From contig NZ_CP047957.1 of assembly GCF_014280035.1 (NCBI RefSeq), positions 930,001 to 994,000 on the forward strand: a DNA stretch of 64,000 nt. The letters are read 5' to 3'. The position numbers and the translations under genes were made by a program. The notes under the pieces are model-generated. The model did no database searches and was not told the DNA's origin. It worked only from the letters and a program-made list of their open reading frames with translations. Shown in pieces: positions 45,478 through 54,173 of this stretch (its first letter is position 1; each line of letters starts with the position of its first letter). Origin of the DNA: Synechococcus sp. A18-25c. Its GTDB lineage: Bacteria > Cyanobacteriota > Cyanobacteriia > PCC-6307 > Cyanobiaceae.

Positions 45478-46369
45478 TCTGGACGCGGCGTATGCCACCT
45501 CTGGTGTTGGGGACGTCCTCGCTCAGCTCGATCGTGAATTGATCGGTTTAAAGCCAGTGAAAACGCGCATTCGTGAGATTGCTGCTCTGCTGCTGGTGGA
45601 CCAGGCCCGTCAACAGCTGGATCTCTCCAGCACGGCCCCGAGCCTACACATGTCATTCACTGGACATCCTGGAACTGGCAAAACCACTGTCGCCCAGAAG
45701 ATGTCGCAGATTTTGCATCGCCTCGGTTACCTCCGTAAGGGGCATGTGGTGACTGCCACACGGGATGACCTTGTGGGGCAGTACGTGGGCCATACCGCTC
45801 CGAAGACCAAGGACATGCTCAAGCGAGCGCAAGGGGGTGTGTTGTTCATTGATGAGGCGTATTACCTCTATAAGCCTTCGAATGAACGGGATTATGGGGC
45901 AGAGGCAATTGAGATTCTTCTCCAGGAAATGGAGCGAAGCCGTCAAGATCTTGTGGTGATCTTTGCTGGTTATAAAGATCGAATGATGGATTTTTATCGG
46001 TCAAATCCAGGTCTTTCATCACGTGTGGCCCACCACATTGATTTTCCTGATTACAGCGAAGTCGAGCTGATGGCGATTGCTCAGTTATTGCTTAAGCAGC
46101 AGGACTATCAGTTCAGCGATGAAGCCATGTTGGCCTTCCAGGGTTACATCAGTCGGCGTAAGACATTGCCCTTTTTCGCTAATGCCCGTTCGATTCGGAA
46201 TGCGATTGAGCGTCTCCGGCTTCGTCACGCCAACCGTCTATTTTCCACGAGAACACAACTGCTTGACCGTGACGCTCTGAGCACCATCGAGGCCTCGGAT
46301 GTTCGATCGAGTCGTGTGTTTCAAGGGGTTGTGGAGGGTGCGGATCCCGCTGAGCCCCTCACCACTTGA
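45461..46369 (+). CDS. cbbX: CbbX-type Rubisco activase (AAA+)
   Basis: 302 residues from ATG 45461 ([15 protein letters not shown]). Remodels inhibited Rubisco by pulling on the large-subunit C-terminus. [19 protein letters not shown], Walker [33 protein letters not shown] (pore loop region), Walker [14 protein letters not shown] and the sensor-2/Arg finger region [19 protein letters not shown]. It overlaps acRAF, so the two are co-translated; both serve the same enzyme. Red-type CbbX is uncommon in beta-cyanobacteria but found in marine alpha-carboxysome strains. Confidence 0.95.
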   Translation: MHSLVDLDAAYATSGVGDVLAQLDRELIGLKPVKTRIREIAALLLVDQARQQLDLSSTAPSLHMSFTGHPGTGKTTVAQKMSQILHRLGYLRKGHVVTATRDDLVGQYVGHTAPKTKDMLKRAQGGVLFIDEAYYLYKPSNERDYGAEAIEILLQEMERSRQDLVVIFAGYKDRMMDFYRSNPGLSSRVAHHIDFPDYSEVELMAIAQLLLKQQDYQFSDEAMLAFQGYISRRKTLPFFANARSIRNAIERLRLRHANRLFSTRTQLLDRDALSTIEASDVRSSRVFQGVVEGADPAEPLTT

Positions 46370-46390
46370 CCGGCGTGGTGCCGTTGATTC

Positions 46391-46618
46391 CTATTTGTCG
46401 CTGGGCTGCTCCAGATCCCGACGGATCAAAGCCATGAGATAAGAAGGTGCCTTGTAACGACCGGGAAGGCAACGGTTCAGCGTTTCCAGGTGTCCCCAGC
46501 ACACGGTCTTTTCGATCTCTTTGACCGCACGTCCCTCCTTAAGGAGTCGTCGTAATGCCTTGCAATACAACGGGTAACCGGCTTCCAGTTCACCGATGGT
46601 CAGCTTCGCCTGGGGCAT
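46391..46618 (-). CDS. Small hypothetical protein, possibly DUF3136
   Basis: 75 residues: MPQAKLTIGELEAGYPLYCK, then ALRRLLKEGRAVKEIEKTV and CWGHLETLNRCLPGRYKAPS. Helical with a basic surface; the Lys/Arg and Cys/His pattern may suit nucleic acid binding or a CxxH metal site, but this is not clear. I believe it belongs to DUF3136, a family of marine cyanobacteria; that name is from memory. It is convergent with cbbX (21-base gap). Confidence 0.65.
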   Translation of the reverse strand: MPQAKLTIGELEAGYPLYCKALRRLLKEGRAVKEIEKTVCWGHLETLNRCLPGRYKAPSYLMALIRRDLEQPSDK

Positions 46619-46708
46619 GGAAGTCGGTCAGCACATACCTCAACTTATGCAACCGTGAGGTCGCCAATGCTCCGGGGGTTACAAATCCACTCCAGAGCAT
46701 CAATGTCT

Positions 46709-47107
46709 TCAGCCGAGCCAGGCGATGCAGTCGATCTCAACCTTGGATCCTTTCGGCAGGGCGGCCACCTGAACGCAGGCGCGAGCTGGACTGATACCTT
46801 CGCCAAACATCTCGGCGTAAATCGCATTCACGGCCTGGAAGTCGGCGAGGTCCACCAGGTAAACCGTGGTCCTCACAACTTTGGATGCATCGGTGCCGGC
46901 CGCACTCAGCACGGCCTTGAGATTGCGAAGCACTTGTCGGGTTTCGGCTTCCACATCGCCATGACCAACCATTTCTCCACTGGCTGGGTCCAGGGGAATC
47001 TGACCCGAGCAATACAGCCAGCCACCCGCCTGTACGGCCTGGTTGTAAGGCCCCACCGGAGCCGGGGCATCCGTAGTGGTGACGGCCTGATGGACGATGG
47101 TGGTCAT
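46709..47107 (-). CDS. ridA: RidA family 2-iminobutanoate/2-iminopropanoate deaminase
   Basis: Removes reactive enamine/imine intermediates made by PLP enzymes. 132 residues, YjgF fold: APVGPYNQAVQAGGWLYCSGQIPLDPASG, VVRTTVYLVDLADF and the arginine in SPARACVQVAALPKGSKVEID. The start at ATG 47107 fits the family. Divergent from the ABC ATPase gene across 43 bases. Confidence 0.95.
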   Translation of the reverse strand: MTTIVHQAVTTTDAPAPVGPYNQAVQAGGWLYCSGQIPLDPASGEMVGHGDVEAETRQVLRNLKAVLSAAGTDASKVVRTTVYLVDLADFQAVNAIYAEMFGEGISPARACVQVAALPKGSKVEIDCIAWLG

Positions 47108-47150
47108 GTGGTGGGCTCACAATGAGGCTGCATTTTCGCTTTCCGTGTTG

Positions 47151-48245
47151 ATGGAGGCCTGTCCAGTCGAAATCGAGGGCCTCTGGCACAGCTACAGCGC
47201 CTCTGGCGCTGACTGGACGCTGCAAGGGATCGATCTCCGCCTGCAACGCGGCGAACTCGTGGGATTACTGGGACCCTCCGGTTGTGGAAAGACCACCCTG
47301 CTACGACTGATTGCCGGGTTTGAGCAGCCCAGCCGAGGTTCTGTCCGTCTGCATGGGCAGGTCGTGGCCAATCCCCAACGGTCGCTGGCGCCAGAACGGC
47401 GTGGTGTGGGCATGGTGTTTCAGGACTATGCGTTGTTCCCGCACCTCAACGCCTGGCAGAACACCTGTTTTGGGTTGCGGCCCGGTCAGGACACCTCACG
47501 GGCGTCGTGGTTGCTGGAGCTTCTGGGACTGAAGCAGTTCAAATCGCGGTATCCCCATGAGCTCTCCGGCGGGCAGCGTCAGCGGCTTGCTCTGGCCAGG
47601 GCGCTTGCGCCATCGCCTTCAGTGGTCCTTCTGGACGAGCCCTTCTCCAATCTCGATGTGGAGGTGCGTCTGCGCTTGCGCAGTGAACTGCCGGCCGTGC
47701 TCAGTGCTTGCGGGGCAAGTGGTGTGCTGGTGACCCATGACCCCGAGGAGGCCATGGCGATTTGCAGCCGTGTGGCGGTGTTGCGGGATGGGCACCTTCA
47801 CCAGTGCGCCAGCCCACGCGAGTTGTTCGATTCGCCTGCCACACCCTTTGTGGGAAGTTTTGTGCTGCAGCGCAATGTGTTGCCCGTCTGGGTGGATGCC
47901 GCAGAGGGTTGCCTCCGTTGCCCCTTGGGAGATCTGGAAAGGCCCCGGGATCTCGATGGGGCTTCACTTCCCGAGGAGGCAACGGTGCTTGTGGCTCCTG
48001 AATCGATCTCGCTGCAGGAAGACTCCAGCGGGGAAGCCTGCGTGATGGGCAGAGAGTTCCTGGGTCACAGCTGGCTTTACCGGGTGCAAACCGGCGACCG
48101 ACAACTGCGTCTTCTCCGCCCACTTGCGGAGGATTACGCGCGTGGTCAACAGTGCCGTTTGCAGCTTAAACCTGGGTCCTCGGTTCTGCTTCATCCCCAG
48201 CGCTTGGCCCTGCTGACTCGCGCCAGCTCAACAGTGGAGGGGTGA
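47151..48245 (+). CDS. futC: ABC transporter ATPase, ferric iron type (FutC/FbpC-like)
   Basis: 364 residues from ATG 47151 (MEACPVEIEGLWHSYS). NBD: Walker A LLGPSGCGKTTLLR, Q-loop VFQDYALFPHL, signature ELSGGQRQRLALARAL, Walker B VVLLDEPFSNLD, H-loop VTHDPEEAM. The C-terminal ~120 residues are a TOBE-type regulatory domain (LVAPESISLQ). This layout fits FbpC/FutC iron or polyamine/spermidine importers. No permease or binding-protein gene is adjacent; cyanobacterial fut genes are usually scattered, so futC is the best guess, not proof. Confidence 0.8.
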   Translation: MEACPVEIEGLWHSYSASGADWTLQGIDLRLQRGELVGLLGPSGCGKTTLLRLIAGFEQPSRGSVRLHGQVVANPQRSLAPERRGVGMVFQDYALFPHLNAWQNTCFGLRPGQDTSRASWLLELLGLKQFKSRYPHELSGGQRQRLALARALAPSPSVVLLDEPFSNLDVEVRLRLRSELPAVLSACGASGVLVTHDPEEAMAICSRVAVLRDGHLHQCASPRELFDSPATPFVGSFVLQRNVLPVWVDAAEGCLRCPLGDLERPRDLDGASLPEEATVLVAPESISLQEDSSGEACVMGREFLGHSWLYRVQTGDRQLRLLRPLAEDYARGQQCRLQLKPGSSVLLHPQRLALLTRASSTVEG

Positions 48246-49010
48246 TCAGCCGCGCCAGCTGTCCTTGTGGGATCGCAGCTCAGCCAGTTCTTCTGCAGAA
48301 CCAGCCTGAAGGAACAGGTTGGTGTCGCGTTCCCTGTCCATCGTGCTGGGCAGCGTCAGTTCACCTCGGCTGCGCTGATCTGTGACCGCTGCAAGCCGTT
48401 TGGCAATGGCCTCGTTGCCAGGCCTGAGGGCGTGAGCCCAGCGCAGGTTCCCCTCCGTGTATTCGTGGGCGCAGTGCACCCGGGTGCTCCCTGGAAGCCT
48501 GTCGAGACGACCCAGAGCCAAATGCATGTCCTCGGCTGATCCTTCGAACAGCCGTCCGCAACCACCCGCGAACAGCGTGTCCCCGCAGAACAGCGCCGGC
48601 GTTGGATCTGAAGGTGAAGCCCCCTCGGGGAGCACGAAGGCCAGGTGGGCACGGGTGTGGGCCTTCACGTCGATCACCTGCACGGGTTGCCCCAGCAGAT
48701 TCAGCAGCATCCCCGCCTTCACGGACATGGTCTGAAAGGGAATCCTCTCCAGGTCAGCCGCAGCGGCGACCACGCTCGCTTGAGGCCAGTGCTCGAGTAG
48801 CTCCGGCGTGCCGCCGATGTGATCAGCGTGATGGTGGGTCTGAAGAATGGCCTCCAAAGACAGGTCGCGATGGCGAAGCCAATTGATCACGGGTTTTGCG
48901 ATGGCAGGGTCGACGACCACGGCCTTCCGGTTTTGGACCCAGATCCAGATCACGTTGTCTTGGAGGACCGGCAGAGGGAAGATCCCGTCGCTCTGAACGG
49001 ATTGGCCCAT
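48246..49010 (-). CDS. gloB: Hydroxyacylglutathione hydrolase (glyoxalase II)
   Basis: Metallo-beta-lactamase fold enzyme that hydrolyses S-lactoylglutathione in methylglyoxal detoxification. Metal motif [13 protein letters not shown]; then [32 protein letters not shown] start at ATG 49010 ([18 protein letters not shown], 254 residues); ATG 49037 would overlap nothing on its strand but would run to within three bases of the divergent hisG start, so the shorter form is preferred. Its last coding base adjoins the convergent ABC ATPase gene. Confidence 0.93.
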   Translation of the reverse strand: MGQSVQSDGIFPLPVLQDNVIWIWVQNRKAVVVDPAIAKPVINWLRHRDLSLEAILQTHHHADHIGGTPELLEHWPQASVVAAAADLERIPFQTMSVKAGMLLNLLGQPVQVIDVKAHTRAHLAFVLPEGASPSDPTPALFCGDTLFAGGCGRLFEGSAEDMHLALGRLDRLPGSTRVHCAHEYTEGNLRWAHALRPGNEAIAKRLAAVTDQRSRGELTLPSTMDRERDTNLFLQAGSAEELAELRSHKDSWRG

Positions 49011-49039
49011 CGTTAAAGTTTCGAACGATGCAGGCATCC

Positions 49040-49693
49040 ATGATCACCGTTGCACTGGCCAAGGGAGCGCTGCTATGCGACTCCGTGGACCGTTTCAAAG
49101 CAGCGGGGCTGGATTTTTCAGCGGTGCTGGACCCTGATAACCGTCAGTTGATGGTTCCATCCGTTTGCGGTCGAGCCAGGGCTCTGTTGGTTCGCAACGG
49201 TGACGTGCCTGTCTATGTCGCTTACGGCCAGGCGCAGCTCGGCGTGGTCGGTTACGACGTGCTGCGGGAGCATCAGATGCCTGTCGCTCACTTAGCCGAT
49301 CTCGGGTTTGGCGGTTGCCGCATGTCCGTGGCTGTGAAATCCAGCAGCGGTTATCAGCGCGTAACGGATCTGCCCCCTCATTGCCGCGTGGCCAGCAAGT
49401 TCACCCGTTGTGCCAGGCAGTATTTCGACTCCATTGATCTCCCTGTCGAGCTGGTGCACCTGTCGGGCTCGGTTGAGTTAGGTCCGATCACCGGCATCGC
49501 CGAAGCGATTGTGGATCTGGTGGCTACCGGTCGCACCCTCAAAGACAATGGTCTCGTCGCGATTGAGGATCTCTTCCACACCACTGCGCGGTTGGTGGGG
49601 CATCCCCTGTCTTTGCGCCTCGATCAGGGAGAGCTTCAGCAGATCATCACGGCCATGGATGCGCCAAGGTCCACTCCGGTGGGCGCAGCCTGA
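49040..49693 (+). CDS. hisG: ATP phosphoribosyltransferase, short form (HisG-S)
   Basis: First step of histidine synthesis; 217 residues, the short type that needs HisZ for regulation. [43 protein letters not shown], and the PRPP loop [25 protein letters not shown] 49028 would add four residues (MQAS). The stop overlaps the next start by one base (TGATG). HisZ is not in the window. Confidence 0.93.
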   Translation: MITVALAKGALLCDSVDRFKAAGLDFSAVLDPDNRQLMVPSVCGRARALLVRNGDVPVYVAYGQAQLGVVGYDVLREHQMPVAHLADLGFGGCRMSVAVKSSSGYQRVTDLPPHCRVASKFTRCARQYFDSIDLPVELVHLSGSVELGPITGIAEAIVDLVATGRTLKDNGLVAIEDLFHTTARLVGHPLSLRLDQGELQQIITAMDAPRSTPVGAA

Positions 49694-51522
49694 TGGCCGG
49701 TTCGGATCTCAAACGCATCCGCCGTCTGGGTCGCTATCTCGGGCAGGACCGTCGTCGATTGCTGCTGACCCTGACGCTGTTGGTCCCCCAGGCTTTTTCC
49801 GTTGCTGTCCAGCCGCTGCTCATCGGTCAGGCCATCTCGATTCTTCGCACCGGGACCGGTGCCACCAACGAAGCCGTGCTGCCGCTCCTCCAGCCGCTCG
49901 ACAGCACGCTGGCCTTGAGACTGATCGTCGCTGCAATGCTGATCGCAGTGCTGCTGCGTTTCGCCCTTCAGAGGGTTCAGCTCTCCAACAATCAGTACCT
50001 GGGTCAGCGACTCACGGCCAGGATCCGCCGGGACCTGTTCTCCCACGCGATGGATCTTTCGCTCAGGTATCACGACCGCATGCCTGTTGGAAAGCTGCTG
50101 ACGCGTCTCACCAGCGATGTGGATGCTTTGGCTGAGGTCTTCGCCAGCGGAGCTGTTGGTGTGCTCACCGACCTGGTCACGCTCACGGTGATCGCCGTCA
50201 CCATGCTTCTGGTCGAGTGGCGGTTGGGATTGCTGCTTCTGGTGTCACAGGTGCCTGTGACCCTGGTGATCCTCTGGTTACAACGGCGGTATCGCAAGGC
50301 CAATTACCGGGTCCGCGAGGAGTTGTCTCAGCTCAATGCTGACTTTCAGGAAAACCTGCAGGGTTTGGATGTCGTCCAGATGTTCCGGCGTGAGGTTTTC
50401 AATGGTGAGCGCTTCAACCGAACGGGTCGTGCTTATCGGGAAGCGGTCACTGGAACGATCCTGTTCGACAGCAGCATTTCTGCCTTCCTGGAATGGGTGG
50501 CGCTCGGAGCCGTTGCTGTGGTGCTGGCTCTTGGGGGATGGATGGTGACCGCCGGCGCGATGGGTCTTGGAACACTCACCACCTTCATCCTTTATTCACA
50601 GCGTCTGTTTGACCCTCTGCGCCAGATGGCTGAGCGCTTCACACAGATTCAGGGCGGACTGACCGCTGTGGAGCGGATCGGAGAACTGCTGGAGGAACCA
50701 CTGGAGATCCGTGATCTCTCTGGTGATGTCGCCTCGGACGCCCCCGATGGCATATCCAGGCCCTTGCAGGTGATGCCCTCAACCCGTGGTGAAGTGATTT
50801 TTGAAGGTGTGCATTTTGCCTATCGCCCTGATGAGCCAATCCTTCAGGACCTCAGCTTCCGCATCGCACCCGGAGAGCATGTGGCCTTGGTCGGCCCCAC
50901 CGGTTCCGGCAAGACCACTGTCATTCGTTTGCTGTGTCGCCTGTATGAGCCCCAACAGGGACGAATCCTGCTGGATGGTCGTGACATTCGCACTCTGCCG
51001 CTTGCCGAGCTGCGCCGTCAGTTGGGTGTGGTTCTTCAGGACACCTTCTTATTCAGTGGCACTGTTGCTGACAATCTCCGTTTGGACCGTGAGATCGATG
51101 ATCGGCGGCTGCGTGAGATCTGCAGGGATCTGGGCTTAAGCGACCTGCTCGATCGCTTGCCTCAGGGGCTAGAGACGGAACTGCGGGAACGGGGTGGCAA
51201 CCTCAGCTCCGGTGAGCGTCAGCTTCTGGCTGTGGCAAGGGTCGCGATCCGCAACCCCAATGTTCTGGTCATGGATGAGGCCACAGCCTTCATGGACCCG
51301 TCCACCGAAGCCACCCTGCAGCGGGATCTCGATCGGCTGCTCGAGCGGCGCACGGCTGTGGTGATTGCCCACCGCCTGGCCACGGTGGAAGCGGCTGATC
51401 GGATTCTGGTGCTGCGTCGTGGTCGCCTGATCGAGCAGGGCACCCATCGTCAGCTTCGTGCCCAGGGCGGTCTCTATGCCGAACTGGCCGAACTTCAGGA
51501 GCGGGGATTGGCGCGGCTCTGA
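49693..51522 (+). CDS. ABC exporter, fused membrane and ATPase domains
   Basis: 609-residue half-transporter (MsbA/LmrA type). Residues ~1-320: six-helix TMD; from ~365: NBD with Walker A ALVGPTGSGKTTVIRLL, Q-loop VVLQDTFLFSGTVADNL, signature NLSSGERQLLAVARV and Walker B NVLVMDEATAFMD, H-loop VIAHRL. Substrate unknown; lipids, peptides and drugs are all possible. It starts one base into the hisG stop. The 3' end overlaps the convergent hydrolase gene by 28 bases. An unusual Ala/Thr/Phe-Met after the Walker B (ATAFMDPSTE) replaces the standard TSALD. Confidence 0.92.
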   Translation: MAGSDLKRIRRLGRYLGQDRRRLLLTLTLLVPQAFSVAVQPLLIGQAISILRTGTGATNEAVLPLLQPLDSTLALRLIVAAMLIAVLLRFALQRVQLSNNQYLGQRLTARIRRDLFSHAMDLSLRYHDRMPVGKLLTRLTSDVDALAEVFASGAVGVLTDLVTLTVIAVTMLLVEWRLGLLLLVSQVPVTLVILWLQRRYRKANYRVREELSQLNADFQENLQGLDVVQMFRREVFNGERFNRTGRAYREAVTGTILFDSSISAFLEWVALGAVAVVLALGGWMVTAGAMGLGTLTTFILYSQRLFDPLRQMAERFTQIQGGLTAVERIGELLEEPLEIRDLSGDVASDAPDGISRPLQVMPSTRGEVIFEGVHFAYRPDEPILQDLSFRIAPGEHVALVGPTGSGKTTVIRLLCRLYEPQQGRILLDGRDIRTLPLAELRRQLGVVLQDTFLFSGTVADNLRLDREIDDRRLREICRDLGLSDLLDRLPQGLETELRERGGNLSSGERQLLAVARVAIRNPNVLVMDEATAFMDPSTEATLQRDLDRLLERRTAVVIAHRLATVEAADRILVLRRGRLIEQGTHRQLRAQGGLYAELAELQERGLARL

Positions 51523-52250
51523 TCGGCCATCCATTCGAATAGCACTCTCCTGAGCTGGTCCGGTTGCTCTCGCATCACCAAGTGGCCGCAGGAGCTGATC
51601 TCCCGGTAATCGTGGTTTGGGCTGTAAGCCGCCAAATGCCGGACATAGCCGGGTTCCATGACCTGATCCTTGTCACCGCTGATCCAGAGATTGTTAACGC
51701 CAAGCTCGGCCACTAGACCAGGCAGTTCGCGTACCGCACCGCGGCAGGTGCTGTTCACGAGCAGGCCTCGGGCGGCCCGATGTTCCGCCTTGAATGGACC
51801 CAGAGAACCAATCGGCGCCGGCCATCGGCCCAAGCCATCAGGACGCAGCTGAAGGATCAGATTGCCAAGGCTGCGCAGTCGACGAAACGGTCTTGGTTGA
51901 TAAATGCCACCTCCAGCTGCCAGCTGCACTACCCCGCAGAGATTCGACCGTTGTTGACGGCGCAATTCCGCTTCGGCATGCAGCACCACACTGCCGCCGA
52001 GGGAATGCCCCATCAGCACGAATGGACGTCCCTGCGCTCTGTGGATCGATGCTTCAGCCAGCCAGCGTCCATAGCTCGCCAGGTTCGGCAGCAAGCCAGA
52101 GGGCCTGGGTGCATCGCCGAATCCGGGCAGGTCCGGGCACCAAAGCTCAATCTCCGGATGCTGCCGAGCCCAGCCTGCGGCGAACGGTGCCCAGACATGC
52201 CTGCTGAGAAGCCAGCCGTGGACAGCGATCAACAGGTAGTCGGCAGTCAT
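51495..52250 (-). CDS. Alpha/beta hydrolase
   Basis: 251 residues. Nucleophile elbow LMGHSLGGSVVLHAE; oxyanion loop VHGWLLSRHVW near the N-terminus; late His in SSCGHLVMREQPDQL, with Asp in WISGDKDQVM. So a complete Ser-Asp-His triad is plausible. The substrate is unknown. Its 5' end is 67 bases from the divergent GNAT gene. Confidence 0.88.
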   Translation of the reverse strand: MTADYLLIAVHGWLLSRHVWAPFAAGWARQHPEIELWCPDLPGFGDAPRPSGLLPNLASYGRWLAEASIHRAQGRPFVLMGHSLGGSVVLHAEAELRRQQRSNLCGVVQLAAGGGIYQPRPFRRLRSLGNLILQLRPDGLGRWPAPIGSLGPFKAEHRAARGLLVNSTCRGAVRELPGLVAELGVNNLWISGDKDQVMEPGYVRHLAAYSPNHDYREISSCGHLVMREQPDQLRRVLFEWMADQSRANPRS

Positions 52251-52317
52251 CGCGCTCGATCAGGCCATTCCACCTTGCCGCTCTTTTGACCTTCGGTGCG
52301 CCAGGATCGACCTGAAA

Positions 52318-52833
52318 TTGCCCCGTCCGGTGACCGACCACTCCTCCCTGACTCCAGAGATCCTGCAGGCGATGTACGGCGATCAGGCGAAGCTGTGTGC
52401 GTCACCCAGCGACCAATTGACGTTGGTGTTCAGCCAGCACCGCCCCTTTGATCTGGTGGAGCTCGAGCAGCTGTTGGAGGCGGTGGGATGGAGCCGTCGC
52501 CCTGTGCGGCGCGTGCGCAAGGCCTTGGACCACAGCCTGCTGAGGGTTGGCCTGTGGAGGCATGATCTAAGGGTTCCCCGCTTGGTGGGCTTTGCCCGCT
52601 GCACCGGTGATGGTGTGCTGGAGGCCACGATCTGGGATGTGGCTGTTCATCCGCTGTATCAAGGCTCTGGACTCGGCAGCCAGCTGATGGACTACATCTT
52701 GGACGCCTTGCGCGTGCTTGGCACCGAGCGGGCCACGCTGTTCGCGGATCCTGGTGTCTTGCCGTTCTACAAGCGTCTGGGATGGGATTTGGAACCCGGT
52801 GGTCACCGCTGCGGCTTCTGGTACGCCAACTGA
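52318..52833 (+). CDS. GNAT-family N-acetyltransferase
   Basis: 171 residues. Acetyl-CoA site AVHPLYQGSGLGSQLMDYIL (motif A: Q/RxxGxG/A) and downstream FADPGVLPFYKRLGW (motif B). Start at TTG 52318 (MPRPVTDHSSLTPEIL); GTG 52330 is possible. Substrate unknown. Convergent with the glycosyltransferase gene, with a 31-base overlap of 3' ends. Confidence 0.87.
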   Translation: MPRPVTDHSSLTPEILQAMYGDQAKLCASPSDQLTLVFSQHRPFDLVELEQLLEAVGWSRRPVRRVRKALDHSLLRVGLWRHDLRVPRLVGFARCTGDGVLEATIWDVAVHPLYQGSGLGSQLMDYILDALRVLGTERATLFADPGVLPFYKRLGWDLEPGGHRCGFWYAN

Positions 52834-53540
52834 TCAACGCCGTAGCGACGCGCCAGTTGCTCTGCTGGCTCCCCTCGCTTCCAGCTCCGGCGCAGCATGG
52901 CGTTGCTCCAACTGCGCCGAAGCACACCATCCCCATCCCAGCGCCGCCCATCGGTGGTCAGCGGCAGGCCAATTCGGCGCAAGCGTGTGATGGCGCTCAA
53001 GCGCTCCACCAAATCGAGATCTTCCATGAGCGGCAGCTCCTTGAAACCACCGCAGCGTTCATACAGGCTGCGGTGAATCAGCAATCCCTGATCGCCGTAG
53101 GGGCGTTGCAGCCAGCGGCTGCGCAGGTGCACGAGCTGCTCCAGCAACCGACGTGCCCATGTGCTCGGCTCGATGCACAGATCGAAATACCAACCGGAGC
53201 CTTGAGCATCCTCTGACGGCAGCAGATGGATGACTGAGTCTTGCCAGTTGGGTGCTAGCCGACTGTCGGCATGGAGGAACAGCAGCCAATCCCCTCGGGC
53301 TTCGTCGGCCGCGAGCGCCAGTTGACGTCCCCGGCCAGGGGGATGCACGCTGACGACGCGCCCTCCGGCCAGCTCCGCGATCTGTGGGCTGGCATCGATG
53401 CTGCCACCATCACTAATCAGAATTTCGAGTGGGAACGAACTCTGCTGCAGGTCTGCCAGCAAGAGCGGCAATCGCGCTGCCTCATTGAGACAGAGCACGA
53501 TCACGCTCAGTGGAGGCTGATTCCTCGTCATTGCAGCCAA
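52803..53540 (-). CDS. Family 2 glycosyltransferase (TIGR04283-like)
   Basis: 245 residues. GT-A fold: SVIVLCLNEAARLPLLLADL at the N-terminus, DGGSIDASPQIAE, LLFLHADSRLA (DxD-like HADSR), then RPYGDQGLLIHRSLYERCGGF and LMEDLDLVERL. These match the TIGR04283 family that is linked to arsenosugar synthesis. The gene overlaps by 13 bases the TIGR04282-type gene, with which it usually travels. No arsM or arsS is visible here, so the link to arsenic is by family only. Confidence 0.85.
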   Translation of the reverse strand: MAAMTRNQPPLSVIVLCLNEAARLPLLLADLQQSSFPLEILISDGGSIDASPQIAELAGGRVVSVHPPGRGRQLALAADEARGDWLLFLHADSRLAPNWQDSVIHLLPSEDAQGSGWYFDLCIEPSTWARRLLEQLVHLRSRWLQRPYGDQGLLIHRSLYERCGGFKELPLMEDLDLVERLSAITRLRRIGLPLTTDGRRWDGDGVLRRSWSNAMLRRSWKRGEPAEQLARRYGVDQLAYQKPQR

Positions 53541-54154
53541 GCTGTTAAGTCGTTCAGCTGGTCGATGTCATTGCGTGCAACGAGCTCTGCCGGCTCCACG
53601 CCGTGACGCCGAGCGCGTTCGCGGGTGACATGACACACCCGGTCGGTCCCCCATGGCATGGAGTGGAAGGGCCAGCGGGGTGCACCAGGGCCTGAGCCAT
53701 CCAGGCCGAGCAGCCAGTAGCCCCCATCTTGAGACGGGCCCAGCACCACAGGTGCTTGTTTCAGCGCTTCGATGGCTTGCGCGAGATCCCGTTCTTCTAG
53801 ATCGGGCAGATCCGTCCCGATCAGGATCACGGGTGAGCCGGGGTGCACAGTCTTGGCCCTGAGCACCTCCCTACGCATGCGATTTCCGAGGCCTCCGTGT
53901 CCTTGGCCGATCACCCTGGCCTGGGGCAACGATGCCAGCCAACGTTGGCGTGCTCGGGGGCCCGCTCCGCTGACAGCAACGTGGAGATGGAGCCGATGCT
54001 GCGCGGCCACGTTCTGCGCAACGGTCAGAGTGTGAGCAATCAGCCGTGACTGAATGCGTGCAGCTGGTGATGCGCCCAGGGTTTGCGCCAGCCGCCGTTT
54101 GCAGCGACCGCTGGCAGGCCAGCGGGTCATCACCACCAGCACCGGCTGGGTCAT
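53528..54154 (-). CDS. TIGR04282-type glycosyltransferase
   Basis: 208 residues. PVLVVMTRWPASGRCKRRLA (nucleotidyl/glycosyl-transferase-like Gly/Arg/Lys loop), VILIGTDLPDLEERDLAQAI (DxD-type TDLPDL), APVVLGPSQDGGYWLLGL. Pairs with the TIGR04283-like gene through a 13-base overlap. In other bacteria this pair occurs with arsenosugar biosynthesis; here it lies upstream of an HtrA gene on the same strand. Confidence 0.85.
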   Translation of the reverse strand: MTQPVLVVMTRWPASGRCKRRLAQTLGASPAARIQSRLIAHTLTVAQNVAAQHRLHLHVAVSGAGPRARQRWLASLPQARVIGQGHGGLGNRMRREVLRAKTVHPGSPVILIGTDLPDLEERDLAQAIEALKQAPVVLGPSQDGGYWLLGLDGSGPGAPRWPFHSMPWGTDRVCHVTRERARRHGVEPAELVARNDIDQLNDLTAWLQ

Positions 54155-54173
54155 TGGATCGATTGAGCGCGCA

